Source of the DNA: Myroides sp. 1354 | Lineage (GTDB): Bacteria > Bacteroidota > Bacteroidia > Flavobacteriales > Flavobacteriaceae | Direction of reading: 5' to 3' | Assembly: GCF_030324495.1 (NCBI RefSeq) | Contig: NZ_JACAGN010000011.1 | Location: 18,658-82,657, forward strand | DNA: 64,000 bases | Shown here: in pieces, positions 25,454 through 33,441 of the stretch | Layout of the letters: each line of letters starts with the position of its first letter | Position numbering within the stretch: position 1 is the first letter of the stretch | Program-made: the position numbers and the translations under genes | Notes under the pieces: generated by a model | What the model saw: only the letters and a program-made list of their open reading frames with translations | Databases searched by the model: none | Told to the model about the DNA's origin: nothing

Positions 25454-25873
25454 CTACTTGTACTTTAAGTCTCTTAATTGCTGTACTGTTAATCCCGAAA
25501 CGACTTCTCCTTTTATTTTTACCTCAGAGACATCAAGTTCTTCACACCGCCAGTCCACTGTAATAATAGTATCTTTCTTGTGTAGAGAAAAACGCAATTC
25601 CCCTTTTCTCTTAATGATCGTATCTCCTTTTTCAAGAAGTTCTGAATAACAACCTAACCATCTTGTTTCATCTACACAAGTACAAGGTTTCTTTGTAAGT
25701 AGATGTACTCCTTTTGATTTTAAATTATATGCGCTTGATGATGGTCGCCTCTCAACGATTTGCAGGCATTCAATAGTAGATACATACTTTTTATTTGCTT
25801 CACAATCAATTTCAAAACAAGAAGAAAAAAGCAGCAATACGCCACAAGCACTTATTTTTGTTACACTCTTCAT
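25454..25873 (-). CDS. Cysteine-rich hypothetical lipoprotein
   Basis: A 139-residue protein I do not recognise. The signal peptide ends in LLLFSSC (C19 predicted lipidated). The mature protein has further cysteines in EIDCEAN, IECLQ, PCTCVD, LGCYS and WRCEE, a pattern suggesting disulfides in the periplasm or on the cell surface. The ATG at 25873 overlaps the stop of the preceding gene (ATGA). That supports this start over one three codons upstream and implies coupled translation. A secreted partner, such as an immunity-type lipoprotein for its neighbour, is a guess. Confidence 0.75.
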   Translation of the reverse strand: MKSVTKISACGVLLLFSSCFEIDCEANKKYVSTIECLQIVERRPSSSAYNLKSKGVHLLTKKPCTCVDETRWLGCYSELLEKGDTIIKRKGELRFSLHKKDTIITVDWRCEELDVSEVKIKGEVVSGLTVQQLRDLKYK

Positions 25874-26640
25874 TCCAACCAATTTTTTACTGTTTCAATT
25901 CCTTTACTCAACTTATACACCTCAGCCTTGGATCTTGTATATCCTCCCCCCAAACCTATACCATAATTAATTGTCGTTGTTTGCACTCCTGAGCTGCTCA
26001 ATACTCCATTTTCAAAAATAGATCGTGTCCTAGACATCCCTAAAATTCCTATTTGCCCTGTCCATCCTAAATCATATCCTCCTAAGCCTTGTAAAACATC
26101 TTTACTTTGACCATAATTATCGTGAAACCCAATATTACCCGTTGCAGCAAATCCTGGTCGAGATAATTCCAAGCCAAAGTCAAAGCTCCCTCCAATCACG
26201 ATGGCAATATCCTGATGTGTAGCTACAATACTAAAATTAAAGCTTGCAGAAAAAAAACCACCACTTCCACCAAAACCAACACCCAAACTCATTGCATCAG
26301 GCGAATAATTACCGTACTTACCCGATGGAACGTTGTAGAAATAAGGATAATGCTTTTTAACAGGCGCTACAATCACAATCTCTTCTAAATATTTTTTGGG
26401 TGTCAGTTGCTGTTGTAATCGCTGTAGTTTTCGAATCCGTTCATCTGGTACATAGTCAAAATAATAGTTCATGTTAATATCAGAAAAACTAACAGTTCCA
26501 GTAAAAAAAGAGTTGAATCTGTTTTTTTTCTGATAATACCCATACCCATAAACCAAATAATCTAACTGAGACCCCTGTTTAACTTCATAAACAAAAGTCA
26601 AATAATCAACAATTCGAATTGATAAAATATACTTTTCCAT
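25870..26640 (-). CDS. Hypothetical glycine-rich protein coupled to a lipoprotein gene
   Basis: A 256-residue protein I cannot assign. There is no clear signal peptide. Residues 1-75 are aromatic-rich, with many tyrosines. A basic helix (DERIRKLQRLQQQL, about 66-79) is followed by LEEIVIVAPVKK. The rest is glycine-rich with alternating hydrophobic residues (SLGVGFGGSGGFFSASFNFS and so on), as in beta-barrel strands or the C-terminal part of secreted toxin-like proteins. It ends in an ATGA overlap with the lipoprotein gene at 25454-25873. It could be a truncated descendant of a larger surface protein. Confidence 0.65.
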   Translation of the reverse strand: MEKYILSIRIVDYLTFVYEVKQGSQLDYLVYGYGYYQKKNRFNSFFTGTVSFSDINMNYYFDYVPDERIRKLQRLQQQLTPKKYLEEIVIVAPVKKHYPYFYNVPSGKYGNYSPDAMSLGVGFGGSGGFFSASFNFSIVATHQDIAIVIGGSFDFGLELSRPGFAATGNIGFHDNYGQSKDVLQGLGGYDLGWTGQIGILGMSRTRSIFENGVLSSSGVQTTTINYGIGLGGGYTRSKAEVYKLSKGIETVKNWLE

Positions 26641-26783
26641 TGAAAATCAATCATTTATTAAGAATATAGAGTAAACCTTCAAGAATGATACCACGAATCC
26701 ATTATAGTTCGTTCATTCCCCTGAACTTCATTTGCGTTTTCCTTTCTTAATGTAGGTTAAGTACTTCTCCTTCAGAACATCCG

Positions 26784-26791
26784 TATCTTTG
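26784..26791 (+). promoter_or_regulatory. Predicted yceI promoter -7 element
   Basis: TATCTTTG lies 30 bp upstream of the ATG at 26822, within the same TATCTTTGTATC context seen before the IPExxxVDY gene. Confidence 0.55.
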
Positions 26792-26821
26792 TATCATTGA
26801 TAATCACAAAATATAACCGAT

Positions 26822-27397
26822 ATGAAAAAAATAGCTTTATTCGTGGTAGCTGCCTTATTTTCAGTTACTTCATTTGCACAAACAAAATGGAATGTTGATC
26901 CGATGCACTCATTCTTAAACTTCTCAGTGAAACATTTAGGAATTTCTTTTGTAGATGGTCGCTTTGACAAATACGAAGGAACTTTTGTAGGAAATCCAGA
27001 AGATTTAACCAAAGGTACCTTCAACTTTACAGTGGATTTAAACAGCATCAATACCAGTGTAGAAATGCGCGATAACCACCTAAAATCAGCAGACTTTTTT
27101 GACACTGCTAAATATGCTTCAATGAAGTTTGACAGTAAGTCAATCAAAAAAACAGGGAAAGATAAATATGAACTAGTAGGAAACTTAACAATTAAAAACA
27201 TCACAAAACCTGTAACATTCCAATTGACTTATGGTGGTTTATTAGCAGATGATGGAAATGGAAATACAAAACTTGGTTTCCAAGCGACTACGACAATCAA
27301 CCGTTTTGATTTTGATGTAGCTTATGATCCGTCAGGACAAGCTATTGGAAAAAACGTTGATATTACAGTGAATTTAGAATTCAGTAAAGCGAACTAA
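26822..27397 (+). CDS. YceI family protein
   Basis: A 191-residue exported protein of the YceI fold, an eight-stranded barrel that binds isoprenoid-type lipids in characterised relatives. The signal peptide (about 1-20) ends SVTSFAQ. The mature protein opens with KWNVDPMHSFLNFSVKHLG and contains VDLNSINTSVEMRDNHLKSADFFD and the TIKNITKPV and TINRFDFDV strands typical of the family. The physiological ligand is unknown. It has its own promoter and is closed by a terminator shared with the convergent gene. Confidence 0.92.
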   Translation: MKKIALFVVAALFSVTSFAQTKWNVDPMHSFLNFSVKHLGISFVDGRFDKYEGTFVGNPEDLTKGTFNFTVDLNSINTSVEMRDNHLKSADFFDTAKYASMKFDSKSIKKTGKDKYELVGNLTIKNITKPVTFQLTYGGLLADDGNGNTKLGFQATTTINRFDFDVAYDPSGQAIGKNVDITVNLEFSKAN

Positions 27398-27416
27398 TCC
27401 TTTATATATTTTCAAC

Positions 27417-27453
27417 TAAAAAGGGCCCACTAATACAAGTAGGCCCTTTTTTA
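27417..27453. terminator. Bidirectional terminator
   Basis: AAAAAGGGCC / GGCCCTTTTTT with a loop of about 16 nt, between two convergent genes. Confidence 0.82.
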
Positions 27454-28083
27454 TATTTCATCGTTTTCAATAACAACAAGATTATACGTTACATGTTCAA
27501 CAGCTGCATTGCGAATCCGATCAGCTACTTTAGAAACCGCCACGGGTCGATAAGATTTGAACATTCCCATGCGGTTGAGGAAGGTCAAGATTTTCACTCC
27601 TATATCTTCTCCTTTGCGATTGGAATTCGGTCGAATCAGTGAGCTCGGTCGAATGATGATGGTACGGCTAAAGTGCAATTGAGCAATGGCTTGTTCAATT
27701 CTACCTTTGAGATACAAATAAAAAACCTTACTGCGGTAATCGGCTCCTTTGGAGGATACAAGAACAAAAGTTTGTATGGATTTTGCCTTGCAGTATTTGG
27801 CAAACTGCACCACATAGTCGTAATCAATATGCCATTGGTTGGTTTTTCCTCCCGCTTGCTTCTTGGTCGTTCCCAAACAGCTAAAAGCAATATCACCTTC
27901 AATGAGATGATGCCATTGTCCCATTTTTTCAAAATCGACAACGTGGCAAATCAGCTTTGGATGTTGAATATCCCAAGGACTACGCACAAAAATTTCGACA
28001 AAATGGTAGCGATCGTCACACAAAAGTTGACGGACTAATACTTTTCCAACGGCTCCTGTGGCGCCAATAATTACAGCTCTCAT
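27451..28083 (-). CDS. NAD(P)-binding Rossmann protein (atypical SDR / HTATIP2-like)
   Basis: A 210-residue cytosolic protein. The N-terminal dinucleotide-binding loop is VIIGATGAVGKVLV (about 4-17). The next strand ends in VDFEKM and the third segment is AFSCLGTTKKQAG, as in HTATIP2/TIP30-like atypical short-chain dehydrogenases. The active-site region is FVLVSSKGAD...YLYLKGRIEQAI, with a Tyr-x3-Lys pattern. The segment IIIRPSSLIRP is also typical. Substrate unknown. Its end overlaps the T tract of the shared terminator. Confidence 0.85.
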   Translation of the reverse strand: MRAVIIGATGAVGKVLVRQLLCDDRYHFVEIFVRSPWDIQHPKLICHVVDFEKMGQWHHLIEGDIAFSCLGTTKKQAGGKTNQWHIDYDYVVQFAKYCKAKSIQTFVLVSSKGADYRSKVFYLYLKGRIEQAIAQLHFSRTIIIRPSSLIRPNSNRKGEDIGVKILTFLNRMGMFKSYRPVAVSKVADRIRNAAVEHVTYNLVVIENDEI

Positions 28084-28174
28084 AACAGTAAATTACAAAA
28101 AAAACTTCAAGAAGTTATTTCTTTTTTAAATTTTCTTCACTTACATCCTCAATCCCTAAGCTAAACAACCTCAG

Positions 28175-28549
28175 TTATTCTTCAAAAATACCTGAAACAT
28201 AATACAACTTATCTCCTAACCTTGCAAAAGTTGAGTTTTCATAATGTTGTTGTTCCTGACCACTTGGATCTTTAAAATACGCGCGAAATACCACATTCAA
28301 GGCGGAAGCAGATACAATCTCCAATCGCATCCATTGATTTTCACTCGCCCATTGTAAAATGGATTTTTTACTATATAAATGACGCGCGCTCGGATGCGTC
28401 GTTTCAATCAGGTATTTTGCATTCGCCAATACATAAGCAGTATAGCGTGAACGCATTAAGGCCTCTGCTGTTGTTGGGTTTTGTTCTCCTTTGAGTAAAG
28501 GCATACAGCAAGTTTCCAGTGTAGATCCACTTCCACAAGGACATTCCAT
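28175..28549 (-). CDS. ychJ: YchJ family protein with an N-terminal SEC-C zinc motif
   Basis: A 124-residue UPF0225 protein. The N-terminal CPCGSGSTLETCCM is a SEC-C zinc motif (C3, C5, C14, C15), followed by the family block ALMRSRYTAYVLANAKYLIETTHP. E. coli YchJ is longer and has a second SEC-C motif at its C-terminus; that motif is absent here. The fold resembles NTF2-like domains, and the function is not established. It follows a 63-codon gene after 4 bp in the same direction. Confidence 0.9.
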   Translation of the reverse strand: MECPCGSGSTLETCCMPLLKGEQNPTTAEALMRSRYTAYVLANAKYLIETTHPSARHLYSKKSILQWASENQWMRLEIVSASALNVVFRAYFKDPSGQEQQHYENSTFARLGDKLYYVSGIFEE

Positions 28550-28553
28550 AAAG

Positions 28554-28745
28554 TTAAGCTTTTAATTGTTGTTCTAAATCTCCTACAATCTTTTGCATCT
28601 TGGCCAATCGCACTAAATCTTCATCAATATCCGTCGAATCAATCATCATCTTTAATCGCCCTTTTATCTCCTCTGCTAATCGCTCTGCTTCCACCGTTCT
28701 TCCTTGTTCCACCATTTGCTTTAAAATGATTATTAACTTTTCCAT
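28554..28745 (-). CDS. Small hypothetical helical protein
   Basis: A 63-residue protein of unknown function, probably all helical. It starts MEKLIIILKQMVEQG and ends KIVGDLEQQLKA; the heptad-like leucines suggest a coiled coil or helical hairpin. I start at the internal ATG at 28745, since the upstream extension is a lysine-rich run atypical of a protein start. It ends 4 bp before ychJ, which implies one transcript. Confidence 0.65.
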   Translation of the reverse strand: MEKLIIILKQMVEQGRTVEAERLAEEIKGRLKMMIDSTDIDEDLVRLAKMQKIVGDLEQQLKA

Positions 28746-28855
28746 GAATTTTTTCTTTTTGCTTATACTGTACAAAGATATTGGTTGCTTTCATTTAAAA
28801 GAAGTTTTTTATGGGTGGGATTTCTGTTATTTTTAAGTCTATCAATCTTCTTTTT

Positions 28856-29536
28856 ATGCTCAAAGATCTCCTTCATTTCCTTTTTCCCAAAAGTTGTCCT
28901 GGCTGTTCCATCCTGCTCTTGACGCATGAAGTCTTGTTGTGTACGGTTTGTCGCGCGACTTTACCCTTTACCCATCAGCACCAAAGTGCCACCAATGAAG
29001 CCCTAGGGAAATTCTACGGAAAAGTGAAAATACAACAAGCGAGTTGCTTATTATACTACGCTAAAGGCGGCCTTGTTTCCAACCTGCTCCATCAATTAAA
29101 ATACAACAACCAGCCTAGCATCGCTTTTGTCCTCGGTCAATTATATGCGGAATTATTAGCGGATGACCAAGCTTTTCCTTCCGTAGATTATATTGTGTCT
29201 GTCCCTTTGCATCCCAAAAAACTCAAACAACGAGGCTACAATCAGGTCGATGGATTTGCCACTGCTTTGTCTCAACATTTTCAAATTCCCATTCACTCTT
29301 CTGTTTTGGCAAAAGTAGAACGAACAGCTTCTCAAACAACAAAGAGCTTTCAAGAACGCATCAAATCCAAACCCGCTGTTTTTCAACTTCAATCAACTCC
29401 CAATTTAGCGGGTAAACACTTTCTTCTTCTAGACGATATCTTAACCACAGGGAGCACCTTGGAAAATTGCGCCAAGTTATTGTTACAAATCCCTGATAGC
29501 AAGGTGAGTATTTTGTGTTTAGCCTATACAAAATAA
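28856..29536 (+). CDS. comF: ComF family phosphoribosyltransferase-like protein
   Basis: A 226-residue protein. The N-terminal zinc ribbon is SCPGC...LCTVC. The central region is LLYYAKGGLVSNLLHQLKY and the phosphoribosyltransferase-like domain has VPLHPKKLKQRGYNQ. The PRPP-type loop is LLLDDILTTGSTLENC. ComF proteins are needed for natural DNA uptake in several bacteria, but in Bacteroidota they are often studied only by homology. The ATG at 28856 is used; an earlier in-frame codon adds 15 atypical residues. It is transcribed away from the ychJ pair. Confidence 0.9.
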   Translation: MLKDLLHFLFPKSCPGCSILLLTHEVLLCTVCRATLPFTHQHQSATNEALGKFYGKVKIQQASCLLYYAKGGLVSNLLHQLKYNNQPSIAFVLGQLYAELLADDQAFPSVDYIVSVPLHPKKLKQRGYNQVDGFATALSQHFQIPIHSSVLAKVERTASQTTKSFQERIKSKPAVFQLQSTPNLAGKHFLLLDDILTTGSTLENCAKLLLQIPDSKVSILCLAYTK

Positions 29537-29604
29537 AGTTTTTAAGGGCTGATATTTTCTAAGTAAAAAATATAATTGTTACTTTGCCTTTTCAAAACAA
29601 ACCT

Positions 29605-31212
29605 ATGTCGAAGTTTCGTCTTTATTTTTTTACCTGTTTACTCGTTTTATGCGTAACTTGTTTTTCAAATTGTGCTAAAAGAGGATTTATTTCCGGTGGT
29701 CCTATGGATACCTTGCCTCCTGTTGTATTAAAAAGTTACCCAGAGAACTACTCTATTAACTTTGACCAGGATGAGATTCGAATTGAGTTTGATGAATTTA
29801 TCAAATTGAAAAACGCCAATCAAAACTTAATTGTATCTCCACCGTTGAAGAACAATCCAGATATCTCCCCTATGGGAAGTCCAAAAAAGGTAATGACTAT
29901 TAAATTAAAGGATACGCTTCATCCCAATACAACCTATAGTTTTAATTTTGGCGACGCGATTACAGACAACAATGAAGGAAATGTATTAAAGCAATTTAAA
30001 TACATCTTCTCTACAGGTAGCTACATTGACTCCCTTAAACTAGAAGGTACTATACAATCCGCTCATAAATTAAAAACAGACAACTTTGTCAATGTGATGT
30101 TGTATGATGCAACCACGTTTAAAGACTCCACGGTATATAAAGAAAAGCCCTTATATATTACCAATACACTAGATTCCTTAACTACTTTTTCTATCGAAAA
30201 TATCAAGGCTGGAACCTATTATGCAGTTGCTTTAAAACAAAAGAACAATACCTATATGTTCAATCCCGAGCAAGATAAGATTGCTTTTATCCAGGATACT
30301 ATTGTTATTCCTACAGATAAAAAATACAATCTTGTTCTGTTCAAATCAGAAGAAAAATTCTCGGCAAAACGCCCTGCGCAGATTTCTGAAAACAAGTGGT
30401 ACTTACCTTATAAAGGAAATAAAGAGGGGGTAAAAATAAAGGTGTCTAAAAACGACAGTTTAATCCAAAGTGCTTACACTCCATTAGAAGGAAAGGATTC
30501 TCTTCAGGTATGGTTTCCTAAGGTTATTGCGGATTCACTTCATATTGCGGTCAGTAAAGACGATTATTTAGAAACCTTTACGGTGCGACCACGAGTAAAA
30601 ATGAAAGAAGTGGACACCCTAAGTGTAACAGCAAAGAACAACAATATCGACTTCAAAGAGAATTTCACTTTAAAGACGTCAACGCCAATTGCAACAGTAA
30701 ATAAAAACTTAATTCAAATTATCAACAAAGACTCTCTTCCAGTTTCTTTTGAAGTTCAAGAATTCTTAGCCGAGCAAAAGGTAACTTTGTTATTTGAGAA
30801 AAACCAAGAAGAATTATATTCCATCCAGTTATTGCCACAAGCTTTAACGGATCTCTTTGGCCACGCCAATGACACCCTAAAATACGCGTTGAAAACAACG
30901 AAACACACAGATTATGGAAATTTAAACCTCAAGTTAAGTGCTGTGAAACGTTACCCTATTATTGTTGAACTGATTGATGAACAAGAAAAGGTATACGCGA
31001 CGCAAATCGTCAAAGAACCACAAGTTGTTCCTTTCGATTTATTACCTCCTCGAAAGTATTACGTTCGAATCATTTATGACGACAACCAAAATGGCAAATG
31101 GGATACGGGGTATTATTGGGACAAACGTCAACCAGAAGAGACCTTCTATTCCAAAGAACCAATTGACGTACGCGCCAACTGGGATATCAACCAAGATTTA
31201 AACTTAAATTAG
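29605..31212 (+). CDS. Ig-like domain lipoprotein
   Basis: A 535-residue outer-membrane or surface lipoprotein candidate. The signal peptide ends in VTCFSNC (C23 predicted lipidated). Next comes a bacterial Ig-like (Big_5/SbsA-type) domain at about residues 40-140, starting DTLPPVVLKSYPENYSINF and including TIKLKDTLHPNTTYSFNFGD. Carboxypeptidase-regulatory-like beta segments and a C-terminal FDLLPPRKYYVRIIYDDNQNGKWD (split here) follow. Function unknown; comparable lipoproteins are widespread in Flavobacteria. The ATG at 29605 is preferred to one seven codons earlier. A terminator lies about 60 bp downstream. Confidence 0.88.
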   Translation: MSKFRLYFFTCLLVLCVTCFSNCAKRGFISGGPMDTLPPVVLKSYPENYSINFDQDEIRIEFDEFIKLKNANQNLIVSPPLKNNPDISPMGSPKKVMTIKLKDTLHPNTTYSFNFGDAITDNNEGNVLKQFKYIFSTGSYIDSLKLEGTIQSAHKLKTDNFVNVMLYDATTFKDSTVYKEKPLYITNTLDSLTTFSIENIKAGTYYAVALKQKNNTYMFNPEQDKIAFIQDTIVIPTDKKYNLVLFKSEEKFSAKRPAQISENKWYLPYKGNKEGVKIKVSKNDSLIQSAYTPLEGKDSLQVWFPKVIADSLHIAVSKDDYLETFTVRPRVKMKEVDTLSVTAKNNNIDFKENFTLKTSTPIATVNKNLIQIINKDSLPVSFEVQEFLAEQKVTLLFEKNQEELYSIQLLPQALTDLFGHANDTLKYALKTTKHTDYGNLNLKLSAVKRYPIIVELIDEQEKVYATQIVKEPQVVPFDLLPPRKYYVRIIYDDNQNGKWDTGYYWDKRQPEETFYSKEPIDVRANWDINQDLNLN

Positions 31213-31267
31213 TACCTGTTGCAGGATTGAGCACTGACAACAAGGATCTTATATCTAAAACAACATA

Positions 31268-31304
31268 AAAATGCCCCTTGATATAGAAAATCAAGGGGCA
31301 TTTA
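31268..31304 (+). terminator. Terminator after the Ig-like lipoprotein gene
   Basis: AAATGCCCCTTGA / TCAAGGGGCATTT with a short loop. The rest of the 326-bp gap up to 31538 is AT-rich and holds only a promoter. Confidence 0.83.
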
Positions 31305-31502
31305 TTTATGCAGAACCTTTTGTTACTAATTTTCTTTTTTCACCTCCAAGGCATCTTCAAGAATATTTTTAAAACCCTTGTGTAAATATTTAACTAAAAA
31401 AAGAAAACGAATCCAAAAAAAGCAACCCAGAACACTATAAATCAATAAATTACAAACATAGTTAAATAAGTATTAAAATAATTTTTTCACACTTTCCTGC
31501 TA

Positions 31503-31510
31503 TACATTTG
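31503..31510 (+). promoter_or_regulatory. Predicted promoter -7 element for the lipocalin-like pair
   Basis: TACATTTG lies 28 bp before the ATG at 31539, preceded by a T6 run about 20 bp further upstream. Confidence 0.55.
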
Positions 31511-31538
31511 GTCTATCAAAATTAAAATTTAATCCACG

Positions 31539-31964
31539 ATGAGATTAACAAAAATGACTTTAGCTATCGCATTTGTAGCTATCGCTTTCGCTTCTTGTAA
31601 AGATCAAAAAGAAGCTCCTGTGACTGAAGAAACAGCAACTACTGAAGTAGTAGAAGAAGCTACAGCACCTGTGACTGTAGACACTAAAGTATTAGTTGCT
31701 TCTTGGACACAACCTAACCCTATTAATGACAAAGAAGTACAAGGTTTCGAATTAAAAGAAGACGGAACAGCTGCTTCAATTAATATGGCAACACTTAAAA
31801 CAAACAAGTGGTGGGTAGAAGGAGATAAATTGTTCTTAGAGCAAGAAAGCATCGGTAATGGTACGTCAAGTGTTGACACGGTATCCTACCAATTTGAGGT
31901 GGTTGACGGTACGACCTTAAACCTAATTAACGGTGAGTCTAAAGACTCTTTCACTAGAAAATAA
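31539..31964 (+). CDS. Lipocalin-like lipoprotein, copy A
   Basis: A 141-residue lipoprotein. The signal peptide ends in AFASC (C20). An acidic linker rich in E, T and V covers about 22-48. A small beta-barrel-like domain follows, with ASWTQPNPINDKEVQGFELK, EDGTAASINMATLKTNKWW and a closing NLINGESKDSFTRK. The W...P...QGF.L..DG...SIN pattern is that of lipocalin-family lipoproteins common in Bacteroidota; the ligand is unknown. Copy B follows 21 bp downstream, and the two share a near-identical signal peptide. Confidence 0.85.
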   Translation: MRLTKMTLAIAFVAIAFASCKDQKEAPVTEETATTEVVEEATAPVTVDTKVLVASWTQPNPINDKEVQGFELKEDGTAASINMATLKTNKWWVEGDKLFLEQESIGNGTSSVDTVSYQFEVVDGTTLNLINGESKDSFTRK

Positions 31965-31985
31965 TCTTTTTTCGAGATTTAGTAG

Positions 31986-32402
31986 ATGAAAACAAAACAA
32001 ACTGTACTTGCATTGGCTTTTGTAGCTCTTGCATTCGCTTCTTGTAAAGATCAAAAAGAAGCAACCGTAGTAGAAGAAACTACAACAGTAACAGAGCAAG
32101 CTGCTCCAGAAGTAGCACCTGCTCAAGCATTAGTGGGAGTTTGGACACAAACAAACCCAGCAAATCCAAGCGTACAACAAGGATTTGAATTAAAAGCAGA
32201 CGGAACCATGGTAGCTGTAAATGATCCAGCTATGGCATTTACCAAATGGAAACTAGTGGATAACACCCTTGTTTTTGAAAGTGAAGTTGCCAATAACGAC
32301 CCTGCTTCAGTGAAAGTTAGTAGCTTGAAATACGAACTAGTAGATGGCAAAACCCTTACACTTGAAGTTGAAGGAGCTATCCAATCGTTTACAAAACAAT
32401 AA
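31986..32402 (+). CDS. Lipocalin-like lipoprotein, copy B
   Basis: A 138-residue paralogue of the preceding gene. The signal peptide (ALAFVALAFASC, C20) and the following SCKDQKEA are the same. The domain keeps GVWTQTNPANPSVQQGFELK, ADGTMVAVN and KLVDNTLVFE, but the middle and end have diverged. Tandem duplication is the simplest explanation. The conserved signal region compared with the diverged domain suggests either selection on export or local gene conversion. Same transcript as copy A, closed by a terminator. Confidence 0.85.
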   Translation: MKTKQTVLALAFVALAFASCKDQKEATVVEETTTVTEQAAPEVAPAQALVGVWTQTNPANPSVQQGFELKADGTMVAVNDPAMAFTKWKLVDNTLVFESEVANNDPASVKVSSLKYELVDGKTLTLEVEGAIQSFTKQ

Positions 32403-32421
32403 AATCCATTCTTTTTATAAC

Positions 32422-32452
32422 AAAAAGCTACCCCTTAGGGTAGCTTTTTTAT
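32422..32452. terminator. Bidirectional terminator
   Basis: AAAAAGCTACCC / GGGTAGCTTTTTT with a 4-nt loop, between the lipocalin pair and the convergent nitrilase gene. Confidence 0.85.
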
Positions 32453-32495
32453 TTATCAGGTACTAATGGATTGACGGACTCCTTTGCTTTTTCAA

Positions 32496-33263
32496 TTATT
32501 TAATCGCAATCTCATCGGCATCTTTCAGAAATGCGAATCGATTTCTCGCTTTATCTTGGATTGCTTTATCTAAAGTACAATATTGTACAGTTGTTCCTAA
32601 CTGAGGTTCAATAAGATACTGCCCCATATAATCAATCACTTGAGAATGTCCACTATATTGATTGTCATTTTGATCCTCTCCACTGCGATTAACTCCCACC
32701 ACATAGCTCATATTTTCAATTGCACGCGCTTTTAAGAGTGAATCCCAAGCATAGATGCGTTGATCAGGCCAACTGGCAACATACAACAACAAGTCATAAA
32801 CCTCCCCAATATTACGGGCAAAAGCTGGGAAGCGCAAATCGTAACACACCAATGGACAGATATTCCAGCCTTTATACTGAACGATTAAACGTTCCGTTCC
32901 AGGTGCATATACTTTTTCTTCGCCTGCGAGTGAAAATAAATGACGCTTATCATAGGTTTTAAATTCCCCTGTGGGCCAAATAAAAAATAAACGATTGTAG
33001 AATTGATTTCCTTCTTTGATAACGATACTACCCGTTAAGGCAAAATCAAGCGATTTACAGCACGATTGCAACTCTTTGATAAACTTGTCCTCCATCGTCA
33101 TAAAAACGCGCTCAGGGTTCATGGTAAAGCCTGAAGTGAACATTTCTGGTAATACAACCAAATCCGTTCCGCTTTCAATCTGATGCAATTGTTTTTTGAA
33201 ATAAGTCGTGTTTTTCTGTACATCCTCCCAAACTAGAGGTGCTTGAATCAAAGCTACTTTCAT
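32496..33263 (-). CDS. Nitrilase-family omega-amidase (YafV-like)
   Basis: A 255-residue carbon-nitrogen hydrolase. The catalytic triad is visible: E40 in VLPEMFTSGFTM, K106 in YDKRHLF and C140 in LVCYDLRFPAF. The wording around these residues matches YafV/NIT2-type omega-amidases, which hydrolyse alpha-keto-glutaramate or alpha-ketosuccinamate in transamination-linked salvage. The substrate is inferred from family resemblance. It stands alone, and the region upstream of its start holds simple repeats. Confidence 0.9.
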   Translation of the reverse strand: MKVALIQAPLVWEDVQKNTTYFKKQLHQIESGTDLVVLPEMFTSGFTMNPERVFMTMEDKFIKELQSCCKSLDFALTGSIVIKEGNQFYNRLFFIWPTGEFKTYDKRHLFSLAGEEKVYAPGTERLIVQYKGWNICPLVCYDLRFPAFARNIGEVYDLLLYVASWPDQRIYAWDSLLKARAIENMSYVVGVNRSGEDQNDNQYSGHSQVIDYMGQYLIEPQLGTTVQYCTLDKAIQDKARNRFAFLKDADEIAIK

Positions 33264-33307
33264 ACGTTTCTTTTAGGTCATTCAAAAATACGAAATATTC
33301 TCTATTG

Positions 33308-33418
33308 CTGGTTGTTGCGTGTTGTCGGTTGACTGTTGTTGACTGTTGTTAGTTGACTGTTGTTGATTAACCACGTGAACATCAAACGACAAACATCAAA
33401 CGACAAACAACCATCAAT
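33308..33418. repeat. Simple repeats (TTGACTGTTG and a 14-bp unit)
   Basis: Irregular copies of TTGACTGTTG fill 33328-33367. A perfect two-copy direct repeat ATCAAACGACAAAC follows (33381-33394 and 33395-33408). The first part resembles the TTG-rich repeat near 10.6 kb. Confidence 0.8.
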
Positions 33419-33441
33419 AATCCTATTTCGTTTATATCGAA

